Of a stretch of 64,000 bases of DNA, positions 43,109-51,879 are shown in pieces; the first letter of the stretch is position 1; every line of letters begins with the position of its first letter. A program made the position numbers and the translations under genes. The stretch is from Aphodoplasma sp045541115 (lineage in GTDB: Bacteria; Bacillota; Clostridia; UBA1381; UMGS1253). The stretch spans positions 1 to 64,000 of the forward strand of contig JAZQIM010000002.1 in assembly GCA_045541115.1 (NCBI GenBank). Direction: 5' to 3'. The notes below the pieces were generated by a model that was not told the origin of the DNA, searched no databases, and worked only from the letters and a program-made list of their open reading frames with translations.

Positions 43109-44194
43109 ATGCAAAAGAGTGCGTACTTAATTTTAGAAAACGGCACAGTATTTAAAGGCAAGAGCTTCGGCTATGAAGGCGAAACAATAGGCGAAGTTGT
43201 TTTTACTACTGCCACAACAGGTTATATTGAAACACTTACTGACCCGGGATATTATGGCCAGTTTGTTACACATACTTTCCCACTTATCGGAAACTATGGT
43301 ATGATCAGTTCTGATGTTGAGAGCGAAAAACCGCAATTGAAAGCATACATTGTACGTGATTGGTGTCGACAGCCTTCAAATTTTCGTTGTGAAGGTTTGA
43401 TTGACACTTTTTTAAAGCAAAATAAGATTATCGGTTTATATGGAATTGATACGCGTGAGCTTACGAAAATTGTGCGTGAGCACGGTGTTATGAATGCTAA
43501 AATCACAACATCTGATGCGGTAACAGATGAGCTTATGGAGCAGATAAAAAGCTATAAAATTGTAGATGCGATAGAAAATGTTACGTGCAAGGAAGAAAAG
43601 GTATATACACCGGAAGAAAAGAAATACAGAGTTGTGTTATGGGATTTTGGTGCAAAAAACAGCATCATTAAAAACCTTACAGACAGAGGATGCGAAGTTG
43701 TAAGAGTGCCGGCATCTACGAGCGCAAAACGCATTTTTGAGCTTGAGCCTGACGGTGTATTGCTTTCAAACGGTCCGGCAGATCCTGCGCAGAATATGGA
43801 TATAGTTTCGGAGGTTAAAAAAGTATTAGATAAAAAGATTCCTGCCTTTGGTATTGATATGGGACATCTTTTAATGGCCCTTTCACAAGGCTTTAAGACA
43901 TATAAGCTTAAAAGCGGTCACCGTGGTGCGAATCAACCGTCACTAAATACAAAGACAGGCGGAGTTTACATAACGAGCCAGAACCATAGCTATGCAGTGT
44001 CGACAGACAGCATTGGTAAAAATGCGCGTGAAAGCTATAAAAATGTAAACGATGGAAGCTGTGAAGGCATAGAATATCTCGATATGCCGGCATTTTCGTC
44101 GCAGTTCTTCCCGTGTGAAAGCGGCGGCCCGCTTAATGCCGCAGTTATGTACGACGAGTTTGTCGAAATGATGGCAAAAGGAGGTAGAAAATAA
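43109..44194 (+). CDS. carA: Carbamoyl-phosphate synthase small subunit with degenerate glutaminase site
   Basis: A full-length CarA of 361 residues: N-terminal CPSase domain (about 1-150) and class I GATase-like domain (170-355). In active CarA the GATase releases ammonia from glutamine for CarB. Here the nucleophile position reads FGIDMGHLL where FGICLGHQL is usual: Cys is D250 and the glutamine-binding Gln is L254. The His-Glu pair of GHPEA becomes F334 and C336. NGPGDP is NGPADP, and the Gly of QNHG is Ser. Glutaminase activity is therefore not expected. The frame is otherwise intact and overlaps carB by one base (TAATG), so it is maintained as a gene. Confidence 0.93.
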   Translation: MQKSAYLILENGTVFKGKSFGYEGETIGEVVFTTATTGYIETLTDPGYYGQFVTHTFPLIGNYGMISSDVESEKPQLKAYIVRDWCRQPSNFRCEGLIDTFLKQNKIIGLYGIDTRELTKIVREHGVMNAKITTSDAVTDELMEQIKSYKIVDAIENVTCKEEKVYTPEEKKYRVVLWDFGAKNSIIKNLTDRGCEVVRVPASTSAKRIFELEPDGVLLSNGPADPAQNMDIVSEVKKVLDKKIPAFGIDMGHLLMALSQGFKTYKLKSGHRGANQPSLNTKTGGVYITSQNHSYAVSTDSIGKNARESYKNVNDGSCEGIEYLDMPAFSSQFFPCESGGPLNAAVMYDEFVEMMAKGGRK

Positions 44195-47100
44195 TGCCGC
44201 TCAGAAAAGATATTAAAAAGGTAATGGTAATAGGCTCAGGTCCTATTGTAATAGGTCAGGCGGCAGAGTTTGACTACGCCGGAACACAGGCATGCCGTGC
44301 CCTTAAAGAAGATGGACTTGAGGTTGTGCTTGTTAACTCGAATCCTGCTACGATAATGACTGATAATGCGATGGCGGACAAGATTTATATCGAGCCGCTT
44401 ACGCTTACAACAATAAAAAGAATTATCAAAAAAGAAAAACCTGACAGCCTTCTTTCTACGCTTGGCGGTCAGACGGGACTTACGCTTTCGATGCAGCTTG
44501 CAAAGGAAGGCTTTTTGGAAAAGCACGGCGTAAAGCTTCTCGGTGCAAACCCCGAAACGATTGACAAAGCCGAAGACAGACAGATGTTTAAAGATACGAT
44601 GATGCAAATCGGTCAGCCGATCATTCCTTCACGCGTCGTAAATGATGTTGAAAGTGCGGTTGAATTTGCAAATGAGATAGGTTATCCGCTTATTATACGC
44701 CCTGCATTTACACTTGGCGGAACAGGCGGCGGAATTGTAAAAGACGAAGAAGAGCTTCGCGAGATAACACATGGTGGTCTTGAGCTTTCGCCTATCCATC
44801 AGGTGCTTGTTGAAAGATGTGTATCAGGCTGGAAGGAAATAGAATTTGAAACTGTTCGTGACAGCAAGGGTAATGTTATTACTGTCTGCAGCATGGAAAA
44901 CTTTGACCCTGTGGGTGTTCATACAGGTGACTCGATTGTAATTGCGCCTGCTGTTACTCTTTCAGATAAAGAATATCAGATGCTTCGTAACGCTGCACTG
45001 AGCATTGTATCGGAGCTAAAAATTGAAGGCGGATGTAACTGCCAGTTTGCTCTCAATCCCGACAGCTTTGAGTACGCTGTAATCGAGGTTAATCCTCGTG
45101 TATCGCGTTCATCTGCGCTTGCATCAAAGGCAACGGGTTATCCGATTGCGAAGGTTGCGGCAAAGATTGCGGTTGGTCATACACTCGATGAAATTAAAAA
45201 TGCCGTTACAGGCAAGACATATGCTTGCTGTGAGCCGGCGGTTGATTATGTAGTTGTAAAATTCCCGAAGTGGCCGTTTGATAAATTTGTGTATGCAAAG
45301 CGTTCACTCGGCACACAGATGAAGGCAACGGGCGAAGTAATGTCAATTGCGCCGAGCTTTGAACAGGCTATTATGAAGTCGGTACGCGGTGCGGAGATAT
45401 CGCTTGATTCACTTAATTACCCGAAGGCGATGGCGCTAAGTGACGATGAGCTTGAGGCTGCTCTTCATGAATGTAATGACGAGCGTATGTTTATGGTTTA
45501 CGAGGCGATAAGACGTGGTGTGAGCTGTGAGCATATTTATGATGTTACAAAAATAGATGAGTGGTTCTTATATAAGTTCGTAAATATAGCTGAGATGGAA
45601 AAGCGTCTTTCTAATGAGAAACTTACACAAGAGCTTTATGAAGAAGCAAAGAATATGGGCTTTTTAGATAGCGTAATAGAAAGACTGTCTAAACAGAAGA
45701 TAGAAAATCCGCTCGTGGCATCGTATAAAATGGTTGATACATGTGCGGCGGAATTTGCAGCGCAGACACCATATTTTTATTCGACATATGACAGTGTAAA
45801 TGAAGCAGAGCAGTTTATTAAAGATAAAAATTCTGATAAAAAGACTGTTATAGTATTTGGTTCAGGTCCTATCCGTATCGGTCAGGGAATCGAGTTTGAT
45901 TATGCATCTGTACACTGCGTATGGGCGCTCAAAGAAGCAGGTTATGAGGTTGTTATCGTAAACAACAACCCCGAAACTGTATCGACAGACTTTGATACTG
46001 CTGACAGACTCTATTTTGAGCCGCTTACAAAAGAAGATGTCATGAACATAATCCGTACGGAAAAACCGTATGGCGTAGTTGTGGCTTTCGGCGGACAAAC
46101 TGCAATAAAGCTTACAAACTTCTTAAATGATAATGGCATTAAAATTCTTGGAACGAGCGCCGACAGCATCGATATGGCTGAGGACAGAGAGCGTTTTGAT
46201 GCACTTTTAGAAGAGCTTAAGATTAAGCGTCCGAACGGATATACCGTAATGACATGTGAAGAGGCACTTGAGGTTGCAAACAAGATTGGATACCCTGTAC
46301 TTATGCGTCCGTCGTACGTTTTAGGCGGACAAAATATGATAATTGCATTTAACGATGAAGATATCATCGAGTATATGGGAATAATATTGCAGCAAAATAT
46401 TACAAACCCTGTTTTAATCGATAAATACCTTATGGGAACGGAGATTGAAGTCGACGCTATATGTGACGGCGAGCAAATCCTTATCCCAGGTATTATGGAG
46501 CATATTGAGCGTGCAGGTATTCACTCCGGTGACTCGATTGCAGTATATCCGGCGTTTAACATCGGCGATGCTATGCGTGACAGAATCATTGAATGCACAA
46601 AGATGCTCGCAGTAAGCCTTAAGACACTCGGACTTGTAAATATACAGTATCTCGTTTATGAGGACGAATTGTATGTAATCGAAGTAAATCCGCGTTCATC
46701 GCGTACGATTCCATATATAAGCAAGGTTACGGGCGTACCGATGGTTGACCTTGCAACTCGTGCGATGCTCGGCGAAAAGCTTTCAGACATGGGATACGGT
46801 ACGGGAATTTACAAGATGTCTCCGTATGTGGCAGTAAAGGTGCCGGTGTTCTCGTTTGAAAAGCTTATAAACGTAGACAGCCATCTCGGACCTGAGATGA
46901 AGTCGACGGGCGAGGTGCTCGGACTTGCACAAACGCTTGAAGAAGCTTTGTATAAAGGACTTATCGGCGCAGGATACATGCTTAAAAAGCATGGTGGCGT
47001 ATTTATAACAGTGCGTAACAGCGACAAAGCTGAAATTGCTGATGTTGCAAAGAAGTTTGCTGATTTAGGCTTTACGCTTTATGCGACACACGGTACGGCA

Positions 47101-48234
47101 AAGGTGCTTGCGAATGCGGGTATAGCTGCGCAAGGTGTTGACAAGATTCATGAATCGGCAAATAACACGCTTACGCTTCTTGAAAGCGGCAAAATCAATT
47201 ATGTAATTTCTACGTCGACGAAGGGAAGAATTCCTACGCGTGACAGCGTTAAAATACGCAGAAAGGCTGTAGAAAGAAACATACCGTGTCTTACATCTAT
47301 CGATACCGCAAATGCAATTGCAGACAGCTTAAAGAGCCGCTACTCAGAGATGGCGACAGAACTTGTCGACATAAACAATATGAGAAGCGAGAAAATGAAA
47401 CTGAAGTTTTCCAAGATGCAGGGTTGCGGAAACGACTATGTTTACTTTAATTGCTTTGACCAGACTATTGACAATCCCGAAGGATTAAGCATTCGTCTTT
47501 CTGACAGACATTTCGGTATAGGCGGCGACGGCGTTGTGCTTATCGGACCGTCAGATGTTGCAGATGCAAAAATGAGAGTGTTTAATATTGATGGCAGTGA
47601 AGGTAACATGGCAGGAAACGCTATACGCTGTGTGGGCAAGTATTTATATGATAATAAAATTATAGACAAAACAACGCTTACAATTGAAACACTAAGTGGT
47701 ATTAAGACGCTTAATCTCTACCTTAAAAACGGAGAAGTGAGCGCCACAAGAGTTGATATGGGTAAGGCAATACTTGCACCAAACCTTATTCCGGTAAAGC
47801 TTGGCGGCGAGGTTGTAGTTGACAGACCTGTTACGATAGCAGATAAGCAGTATAATATTACCTGCGTATCGATTGGTAATCCGCATTGTGTAGTATTTAC
47901 AGACAATGTCGACGGACTCGATATTGAATCAATCGGACCGCGTTTTGAGAACAGCGAGCTGTTCCCGGAAAGAGTTAATACAGAGTTTGTGCGTGTAATC
48001 GATGCTAAAACAATTAAGATGCGCACGTGGGAGCGCGGAACGGGCGAAACATGGGCATGCGGTACAGGTGCTTGTGCGGCGGCTGTTGCGGCGGTTGAAA
48101 ACGGATATTGCAAAAAAGGCGAAGACATAACCGTAAAGCTTGTTGGCGGCGATTTGGTTATACGCTATACAGATGATGGCGTATACATGACAGGTGCTGC
48201 AGTTAAAGTGTATGACGGTGTCGTAGAGGTTTAA
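44194..48234 (+). CDS. carB: CarB-DapF fusion: carbamoyl-phosphate synthase large subunit with C-terminal diaminopimelate epimerase domain
   Basis: One open frame of 1346 residues. Residues 1-1067 are a complete CarB with two ATP-grasp halves (starting GSGPIVIGQAAEFDYAG and GSGPIRIGQGIEFDYAS), the oligomerisation region between them and a C-terminal MGS-like allosteric domain. Residues 1068-1346 (ATG at 47395) are a full-length DapF: KMQGCGNDYVY, NIDGSEGNMAGNAIRC and GTGETWACGTGACA. The first catalytic Cys is Ala (A1140, DapF position 73); the second is present (C1289). No stop or strong ribosome site separates the parts, only a weak GAAGCGAG before the inner ATG. CarB makes carbamoyl phosphate for arginine and pyrimidines; DapF interconverts LL- and meso-diaminopimelate. 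Confidence 0.93.
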   Translation: MPLRKDIKKVMVIGSGPIVIGQAAEFDYAGTQACRALKEDGLEVVLVNSNPATIMTDNAMADKIYIEPLTLTTIKRIIKKEKPDSLLSTLGGQTGLTLSMQLAKEGFLEKHGVKLLGANPETIDKAEDRQMFKDTMMQIGQPIIPSRVVNDVESAVEFANEIGYPLIIRPAFTLGGTGGGIVKDEEELREITHGGLELSPIHQVLVERCVSGWKEIEFETVRDSKGNVITVCSMENFDPVGVHTGDSIVIAPAVTLSDKEYQMLRNAALSIVSELKIEGGCNCQFALNPDSFEYAVIEVNPRVSRSSALASKATGYPIAKVAAKIAVGHTLDEIKNAVTGKTYACCEPAVDYVVVKFPKWPFDKFVYAKRSLGTQMKATGEVMSIAPSFEQAIMKSVRGAEISLDSLNYPKAMALSDDELEAALHECNDERMFMVYEAIRRGVSCEHIYDVTKIDEWFLYKFVNIAEMEKRLSNEKLTQELYEEAKNMGFLDSVIERLSKQKIENPLVASYKMVDTCAAEFAAQTPYFYSTYDSVNEAEQFIKDKNSDKKTVIVFGSGPIRIGQGIEFDYASVHCVWALKEAGYEVVIVNNNPETVSTDFDTADRLYFEPLTKEDVMNIIRTEKPYGVVVAFGGQTAIKLTNFLNDNGIKILGTSADSIDMAEDRERFDALLEELKIKRPNGYTVMTCEEALEVANKIGYPVLMRPSYVLGGQNMIIAFNDEDIIEYMGIILQQNITNPVLIDKYLMGTEIEVDAICDGEQILIPGIMEHIERAGIHSGDSIAVYPAFNIGDAMRDRIIECTKMLAVSLKTLGLVNIQYLVYEDELYVIEVNPRSSRTIPYISKVTGVPMVDLATRAMLGEKLSDMGYGTGIYKMSPYVAVKVPVFSFEKLINVDSHLGPEMKSTGEVLGLAQTLEEALYKGLIGAGYMLKKHGGVFITVRNSDKAEIADVAKKFADLGFTLYATHGTAKVLANAGIAAQGVDKIHESANNTLTLLESGKINYVISTSTKGRIPTRDSVKIRRKAVERNIPCLTSIDTANAIADSLKSRYSEMATELVDINNMRSEKMKLKFSKMQGCGNDYVYFNCFDQTIDNPEGLSIRLSDRHFGIGGDGVVLIGPSDVADAKMRVFNIDGSEGNMAGNAIRCVGKYLYDNKIIDKTTLTIETLSGIKTLNLYLKNGEVSATRVDMGKAILAPNLIPVKLGGEVVVDRPVTIADKQYNITCVSIGNPHCVVFTDNVDGLDIESIGPRFENSELFPERVNTEFVRVIDAKTIKMRTWERGTGETWACGTGACAAAVAAVENGYCKKGEDITVKLVGGDLVIRYTDDGVYMTGAAVKVYDGVVEV

Positions 48235-48254
48235 TAATCTAAAATAAGCATTTT

Positions 48255-48285
48255 AAAGGCAGTACCTTTTGGTACTGCCTTTTTG
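48255..48285. terminator. Bidirectional terminator after carB-dapF
   Basis: Perfect 12-bp stem AAAGGCAGTACC/GGTACTGCCTTT with loop TTTT and T's after it, between convergent genes. Confidence 0.93.
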
Positions 48286-48292
48286 TATTGTA

Positions 48293-49423
48293 TCAATGTG
48301 TATTTTTTTCATCTATCAAGCCAATTACAAGCTCAAGTCTGTTTTTGAGCTCACAAACTTCGTTTGACAGAGCAGAAATTGCCGATTTTATGCGGTTTAT
48401 TTCCGATATATCGTCATTTTTTTGTGTATCCTTTTTTATTATCCTTCTGTTTTCATATGTATGTGGTTTTTGGAGCTCGCTGTTAGTGTATGCGCCTACA
48501 TTTATAAATCGTATGTCATTGCAGGAAAAAGTCCCGGGAGAAAATGTGCGCTGATGCTCATTTTGAATTGCAAAAAGAGTCGGTACATCACCGGAGGATA
48601 TGATTCTTGTGGGCGATGAAAAGCTTTTTGCATCATCGATGCTAACAGAGTATATCACATTATAATTGCTGATCCATATAATATAAATTTTCTCATCGAC
48701 AAGCTGAATGTATGCATTCTGGTCATCTTCGGAATATGAACAGGGGATATGAGATTCTTTTATATAATTTGATTCGAGATTGCGCTGAAGATATATTATG
48801 TCGTTTTTACACATGCAGCATATATGATGTCTGCCATATTCATCGATGAGCGCATGAATGCACCTCGCGCTCTCCTCTGATATGCACACAAAATCGCCAA
48901 GCGATTTTGATGACCACCTATATACTTTATATCCAAAACCGCCGCTCTCGCTTTGATAGTAGATGTATGTATTAAGGGCGTTGTCACAAACTGCGAAAAA
49001 GCCTCGTTTGCTCTGCGCAATCGGCGCTATTACAATTGGATTACTTATTTCATCGCAAATAATCTGCTCAACAAGAAGAAGTCGCTCGGCTGATTTTATT
49101 GTATAAAAGAGCTGCAAACAATGCCCTGTTATAAGGAAATAAAAGTTTTTGTTATACACACCTTTTGTTTTGCTTACCAAAAGAGTATATTTATGCCACT
49201 TTTCATCGAAGTATTTTAAAAGGATAATATTGCCGTCGGTATTCTGACATATAAGATATATGACCGAGTCTAAAAGACATACATCAAAGTCATTGTGTGC
49301 TTCTTTTATAAGGACTTTATTAACCCCGCCTTCACTTAAACATAGCCCGTCCTTGTCTGAATAATAAAAATGCAGTTTTGCTCCGCTTTTTGTATAGATG
49401 AGCTTGCTGTTTGTACGTTTCAT
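48293..49423 (-). CDS. Unrecognised protein, beta-rich with C-terminal coiled coil
   Basis: A 376-residue protein I do not recognise. Residues 1-290 have repeated short strands with aromatic residues (for example FYFLITGHCLQLFYTI and IYIIWISNYNVIYSVSI), spaced in a way that suggests a beta-propeller. Residues 320-370 are charged and helical, with heptad spacing in ISALSNEVCELKNRLE, a likely coiled coil. There is no signal peptide or membrane segment. The start at 49423 follows GAGGTGAT, a ribosome-site form seen at several genes here. Confidence 0.7.
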   Translation of the reverse strand: MKRTNSKLIYTKSGAKLHFYYSDKDGLCLSEGGVNKVLIKEAHNDFDVCLLDSVIYLICQNTDGNIILLKYFDEKWHKYTLLVSKTKGVYNKNFYFLITGHCLQLFYTIKSAERLLLVEQIICDEISNPIVIAPIAQSKRGFFAVCDNALNTYIYYQSESGGFGYKVYRWSSKSLGDFVCISEESARCIHALIDEYGRHHICCMCKNDIIYLQRNLESNYIKESHIPCSYSEDDQNAYIQLVDEKIYIIWISNYNVIYSVSIDDAKSFSSPTRIISSGDVPTLFAIQNEHQRTFSPGTFSCNDIRFINVGAYTNSELQKPHTYENRRIIKKDTQKNDDISEINRIKSAISALSNEVCELKNRLELVIGLIDEKNTH

Positions 49424-49525
49424 AAACATCACCTCTACATATTATATTGCCTTTGCTGTTGCAAAATTACATCATTTTGCATACTATGTAAAATGAAAGA
49501 CGATTATCAAAAAGAAGGTGAATAT

Positions 49526-49792
49526 GTGGAATATATATTGATTGTATTTAACTCTGTTACGTCATCAAACAGAGCAAAAAGGCTTGCAAAAAAAGTTGTA
49601 GATTATGCACAGGTAGTACAGCTTCCGCCTAATTTGGGGATAAGGGGTTGCAACTATTGTCTTCGTATAAAAAAGAGTGATTATCAAAGTGTTTTAGAAA
49701 TTGCAAACGAGTATTCTCTTGCTATAAAAGCAGTTTTTACCGAAAAAAATATAGATGGACGAAAGGTGTATGAAGCTTATGATTTATCTTGA
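49526..49792 (+). CDS. DUF3343 putative Se/S carrier-like protein
   Basis: An 88-residue protein from a GTG start that follows GAAGGTGA by five bases. It begins VEYILIVFNSVTSSNRAKRL and has QLPPNLGIRGCNYCLRIK, the DUF3343 pattern of a short beta-alpha fold with Cys near the middle. The family is discussed as a sulfur or selenium carrier related to TusA-like proteins. Its end overlaps the start of a cysteine-desulfurase-like gene by 23 bases, which fits sulfur or selenium transfer; direct evidence is lacking. Confidence 0.78.
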   Translation: MEYILIVFNSVTSSNRAKRLAKKVVDYAQVVQLPPNLGIRGCNYCLRIKKSDYQSVLEIANEYSLAIKAVFTEKNIDGRKVYEAYDLS

Positions 49793-50912
49793 TACGGCGG
49801 CGACATCACATAAAAAGCCTGATAGTGTTTATAAAACGCTCGACTTTATGACGCGCCATAAAAGTGCAAACGCAGGACATGGCGCGAGCACGCTTTCACT
49901 TGAGGCTGCGGGGTATATATACGATGCAGCAGAGCAATGCTGTTCTCTTTTCAATATAGACAGTACGGAAAATATCGCTTTTACACATAACACGACATTT
50001 GCTTTAAATATGGCGATAAAAGGATGTATTAAGGAAGGAAGCCATATCGTAATGACATCGATGGAGCATAACTCTGTCGTGCGGCCCGTGTATGCGAGCG
50101 GTGCGCGCTATAGCATAGTTTGCGCAGACAAAAACGGTCAGGTAAATGTGAGCGATATCGAAGATGCAATTTGTAATGATACTTCTTTGGTTGTTGTAAA
50201 TCACGTTTCAAATGTATGTGGACGTATACAGGACATCGAAAAAATCGGTGCGGTGTGCAAAAAACATGGCGTACTATTTTTAGTAGACAGCGCACAAAGT
50301 GCAGGTGTAGTAGATATTGATGTAGAAAAGCAAAACATTGATATGCTCGCTTTTGCGGGACACAAATCCCTTATGGGACCGCTCGGCACAGGTGGGCTTT
50401 ATGTAAGAGATGGCATCGTTTTAAATACGATAGTTGAAGGCGGAAGCGGAAGTGGCTCGGAAAATATGGCGCAGCCAATGTTTATGCCAGACAGACTTGT
50501 GAGCGGAACGATGAATATGCCGGCAATTGCTGCATTGGGAGAATCAATAAAATTCGTAAGACAAGTTGGGTGTGAAAATATTTTATCGCACGAGCGTATG
50601 CTCGCAGCACGTTTTATTGAAGGGGTAAGAAATATTGATGATATTTTAGTTTATGGACATGAAACCGATAAATGCAGCGGCGTTATAAGTCTTAATGTAA
50701 AGGGAAAAAGCTGCACCGAGGTGGCTGAGATGCTTGATAGTGAGTATAAGATATGCGTTCGCGCCGGACTTCACTGTGCGCCTCTTGCGCATGAAACTCT
50801 CGGCACGCTTGAAAATGGAGGAACAGTTCGCTTTTCATTTGGCCTTTTTAATACAAAAAAAGAGATTGATAAAGCGATTTATGCTCTTTATAGAATTTGT
50901 AAAAATGTATAA
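49770..50912 (+). CDS. Class V aminotransferase, cysteine desulfurase-like
   Basis: A PLP enzyme of about 380 residues. The PLP Lys lies in FAGHKSLMGPLGTGG, the early YLDTAATSHKKP and NVCGRIQDI match the cysteine desulfurase family, and a Cys in RAGLHCAPLAHETLG sits in the flexible active loop. Such proteins release sulfur or selenium from cysteine or selenocysteine. The exact ATG is unsure (49770 or 49779). Coupling to DUF3343 suggests a carrier partner, probably distinct from the housekeeping IscS/NifS. Confidence 0.87.
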   Translation: MKLMIYLDTAATSHKKPDSVYKTLDFMTRHKSANAGHGASTLSLEAAGYIYDAAEQCCSLFNIDSTENIAFTHNTTFALNMAIKGCIKEGSHIVMTSMEHNSVVRPVYASGARYSIVCADKNGQVNVSDIEDAICNDTSLVVVNHVSNVCGRIQDIEKIGAVCKKHGVLFLVDSAQSAGVVDIDVEKQNIDMLAFAGHKSLMGPLGTGGLYVRDGIVLNTIVEGGSGSGSENMAQPMFMPDRLVSGTMNMPAIAALGESIKFVRQVGCENILSHERMLAARFIEGVRNIDDILVYGHETDKCSGVISLNVKGKSCTEVAEMLDSEYKICVRAGLHCAPLAHETLGTLENGGTVRFSFGLFNTKKEIDKAIYALYRICKNV

Positions 50913-50954
50913 AAAAATAAAACCCTGCCAAAAATACACACAGAGGTGATGATT

Positions 50955-51401
50955 TTGAAGGTTTTTAAATTTTTTATTATAGCTGTGTTATCTCTTACCA
51001 TAGGCTTTAGTGCGGGATATTATACATTAAAAAGCGCAAATGGCGATACAAAGGAAAATAAATTAAGTGATGTAAAAACACCTACAAGCACTCCTGTGCC
51101 TGTGCCTACGCCAAGTATAGAGCCGGAGATAGAGATGCCATCGCAAAAAGCCGCAAGTGCGCCGGGTGATGTCTATATAGATGAAGAAGACGATAAGGCA
51201 AGACAATATTATGTGCTAAAAGAATATAATGGAAGAATTGCTGTATATAAGTCGTATGCATCGGGACAAAAAACGCTTATGAATATAATAGACACTGATA
51301 CAAATGCACTTCCCGAAAACGACAGAAAGCTGCTCCAAAAGGGAATAGAGGTAGCTACCGAGGAAGATATGCTTCAACTCCTTGAAGATTATACGAGCTA
51401 G
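50955..51401 (+). CDS. Membrane-anchored protein with BofC-C-like domain
   Basis: About 148 residues from a TTG start, by analogy with the AGAGGTGA spacing of nearby genes; an ATG six bases earlier is too close to the ribosome site. It has an N-terminal membrane anchor (about 5-25), a Thr/Pro-rich linker (TPTSTPVPVPTPS) and a C-terminal domain, YVLKEYNGRIAVYKSY onward, that resembles the BofC C-terminal domain common in Clostridia. BofC restrains SpoIVB signalling in Bacillus, but the linkage here is uncertain. Confidence 0.72.
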   Translation: MKVFKFFIIAVLSLTIGFSAGYYTLKSANGDTKENKLSDVKTPTSTPVPVPTPSIEPEIEMPSQKAASAPGDVYIDEEDDKARQYYVLKEYNGRIAVYKSYASGQKTLMNIIDTDTNALPENDRKLLQKGIEVATEEDMLQLLEDYTS

Positions 51402-51435
51402 TTTAACAGGGCGAGTGGTTATAAGACCACTTGCT

Positions 51436-51861
51436 CTACAACGGTTTGTTTTTTTCCATATACGCCTGCAATATAAAAGTTGCAGCAACCGTATCAACGA
51501 CGTTTTTACGCTTTTTGCCGCGTGTGTTTGTTTCGTTTAATGTGCGAATTGCACTTACAGTCGTAAGACGCTCGTCGAAAAGCTCTGTTTTTCCGTCGTA
51601 GATTTCTTTTAGTCTGCGCTCAAATTCGATGCTTTTTTCGGCGCGCTCGCCGAGCGTTCCGTTCATGTTTTTCGGCAGGCCTATAACTATAGTTGCAGGT
51701 TTATACTGCGCTATAAGTTCGCTTATTCTTTCAAACAGTGCGCGCCTTCCTGTATTTTGTATTGTTTCAACGCCTTGCGCCGTAATGCCGAGTGCATCAG
51801 TAACGGCGATGCCAACACGTGAGTCGCCGTAATCTATAGCCATGATTCTGTCCATAAACAT
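51436..51861 (-). CDS. ruvX: Holliday junction resolvase-like RuvX (YqgF)
   Basis: A 141-residue RNase H-fold nuclease. The motifs are MAIDYGDSRVGIAVTD with the first metal Asp, TIVIGLPKNMNGTLGER and FDERLTTVSA with the later catalytic acids. YqgF is linked to pre-16S rRNA 5' processing as well as junction cleavage. It lies 18 bases after the GT4-CsaB gene on the same strand. Confidence 0.93.
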   Translation of the reverse strand: MFMDRIMAIDYGDSRVGIAVTDALGITAQGVETIQNTGRRALFERISELIAQYKPATIVIGLPKNMNGTLGERAEKSIEFERRLKEIYDGKTELFDERLTTVSAIRTLNETNTRGKKRKNVVDTVAATFILQAYMEKNKPL

Positions 51862-51879
51862 AATATCCTTTCAAAAATA

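Noticed and set aside
44236..48128. Several minus-strand open frames opposite carB-dapF
   Set aside because: They are antisense to a gene with intact motifs along its whole length and have no start signals.
51412..51437. Inverted repeat GCGAGTGGT/ACCACTTGC between the BofC-like gene and ruvX
   Set aside because: The stem is good, but no T tract follows on either strand within a few bases, so I do not call it a terminator; it may still act as one weakly.
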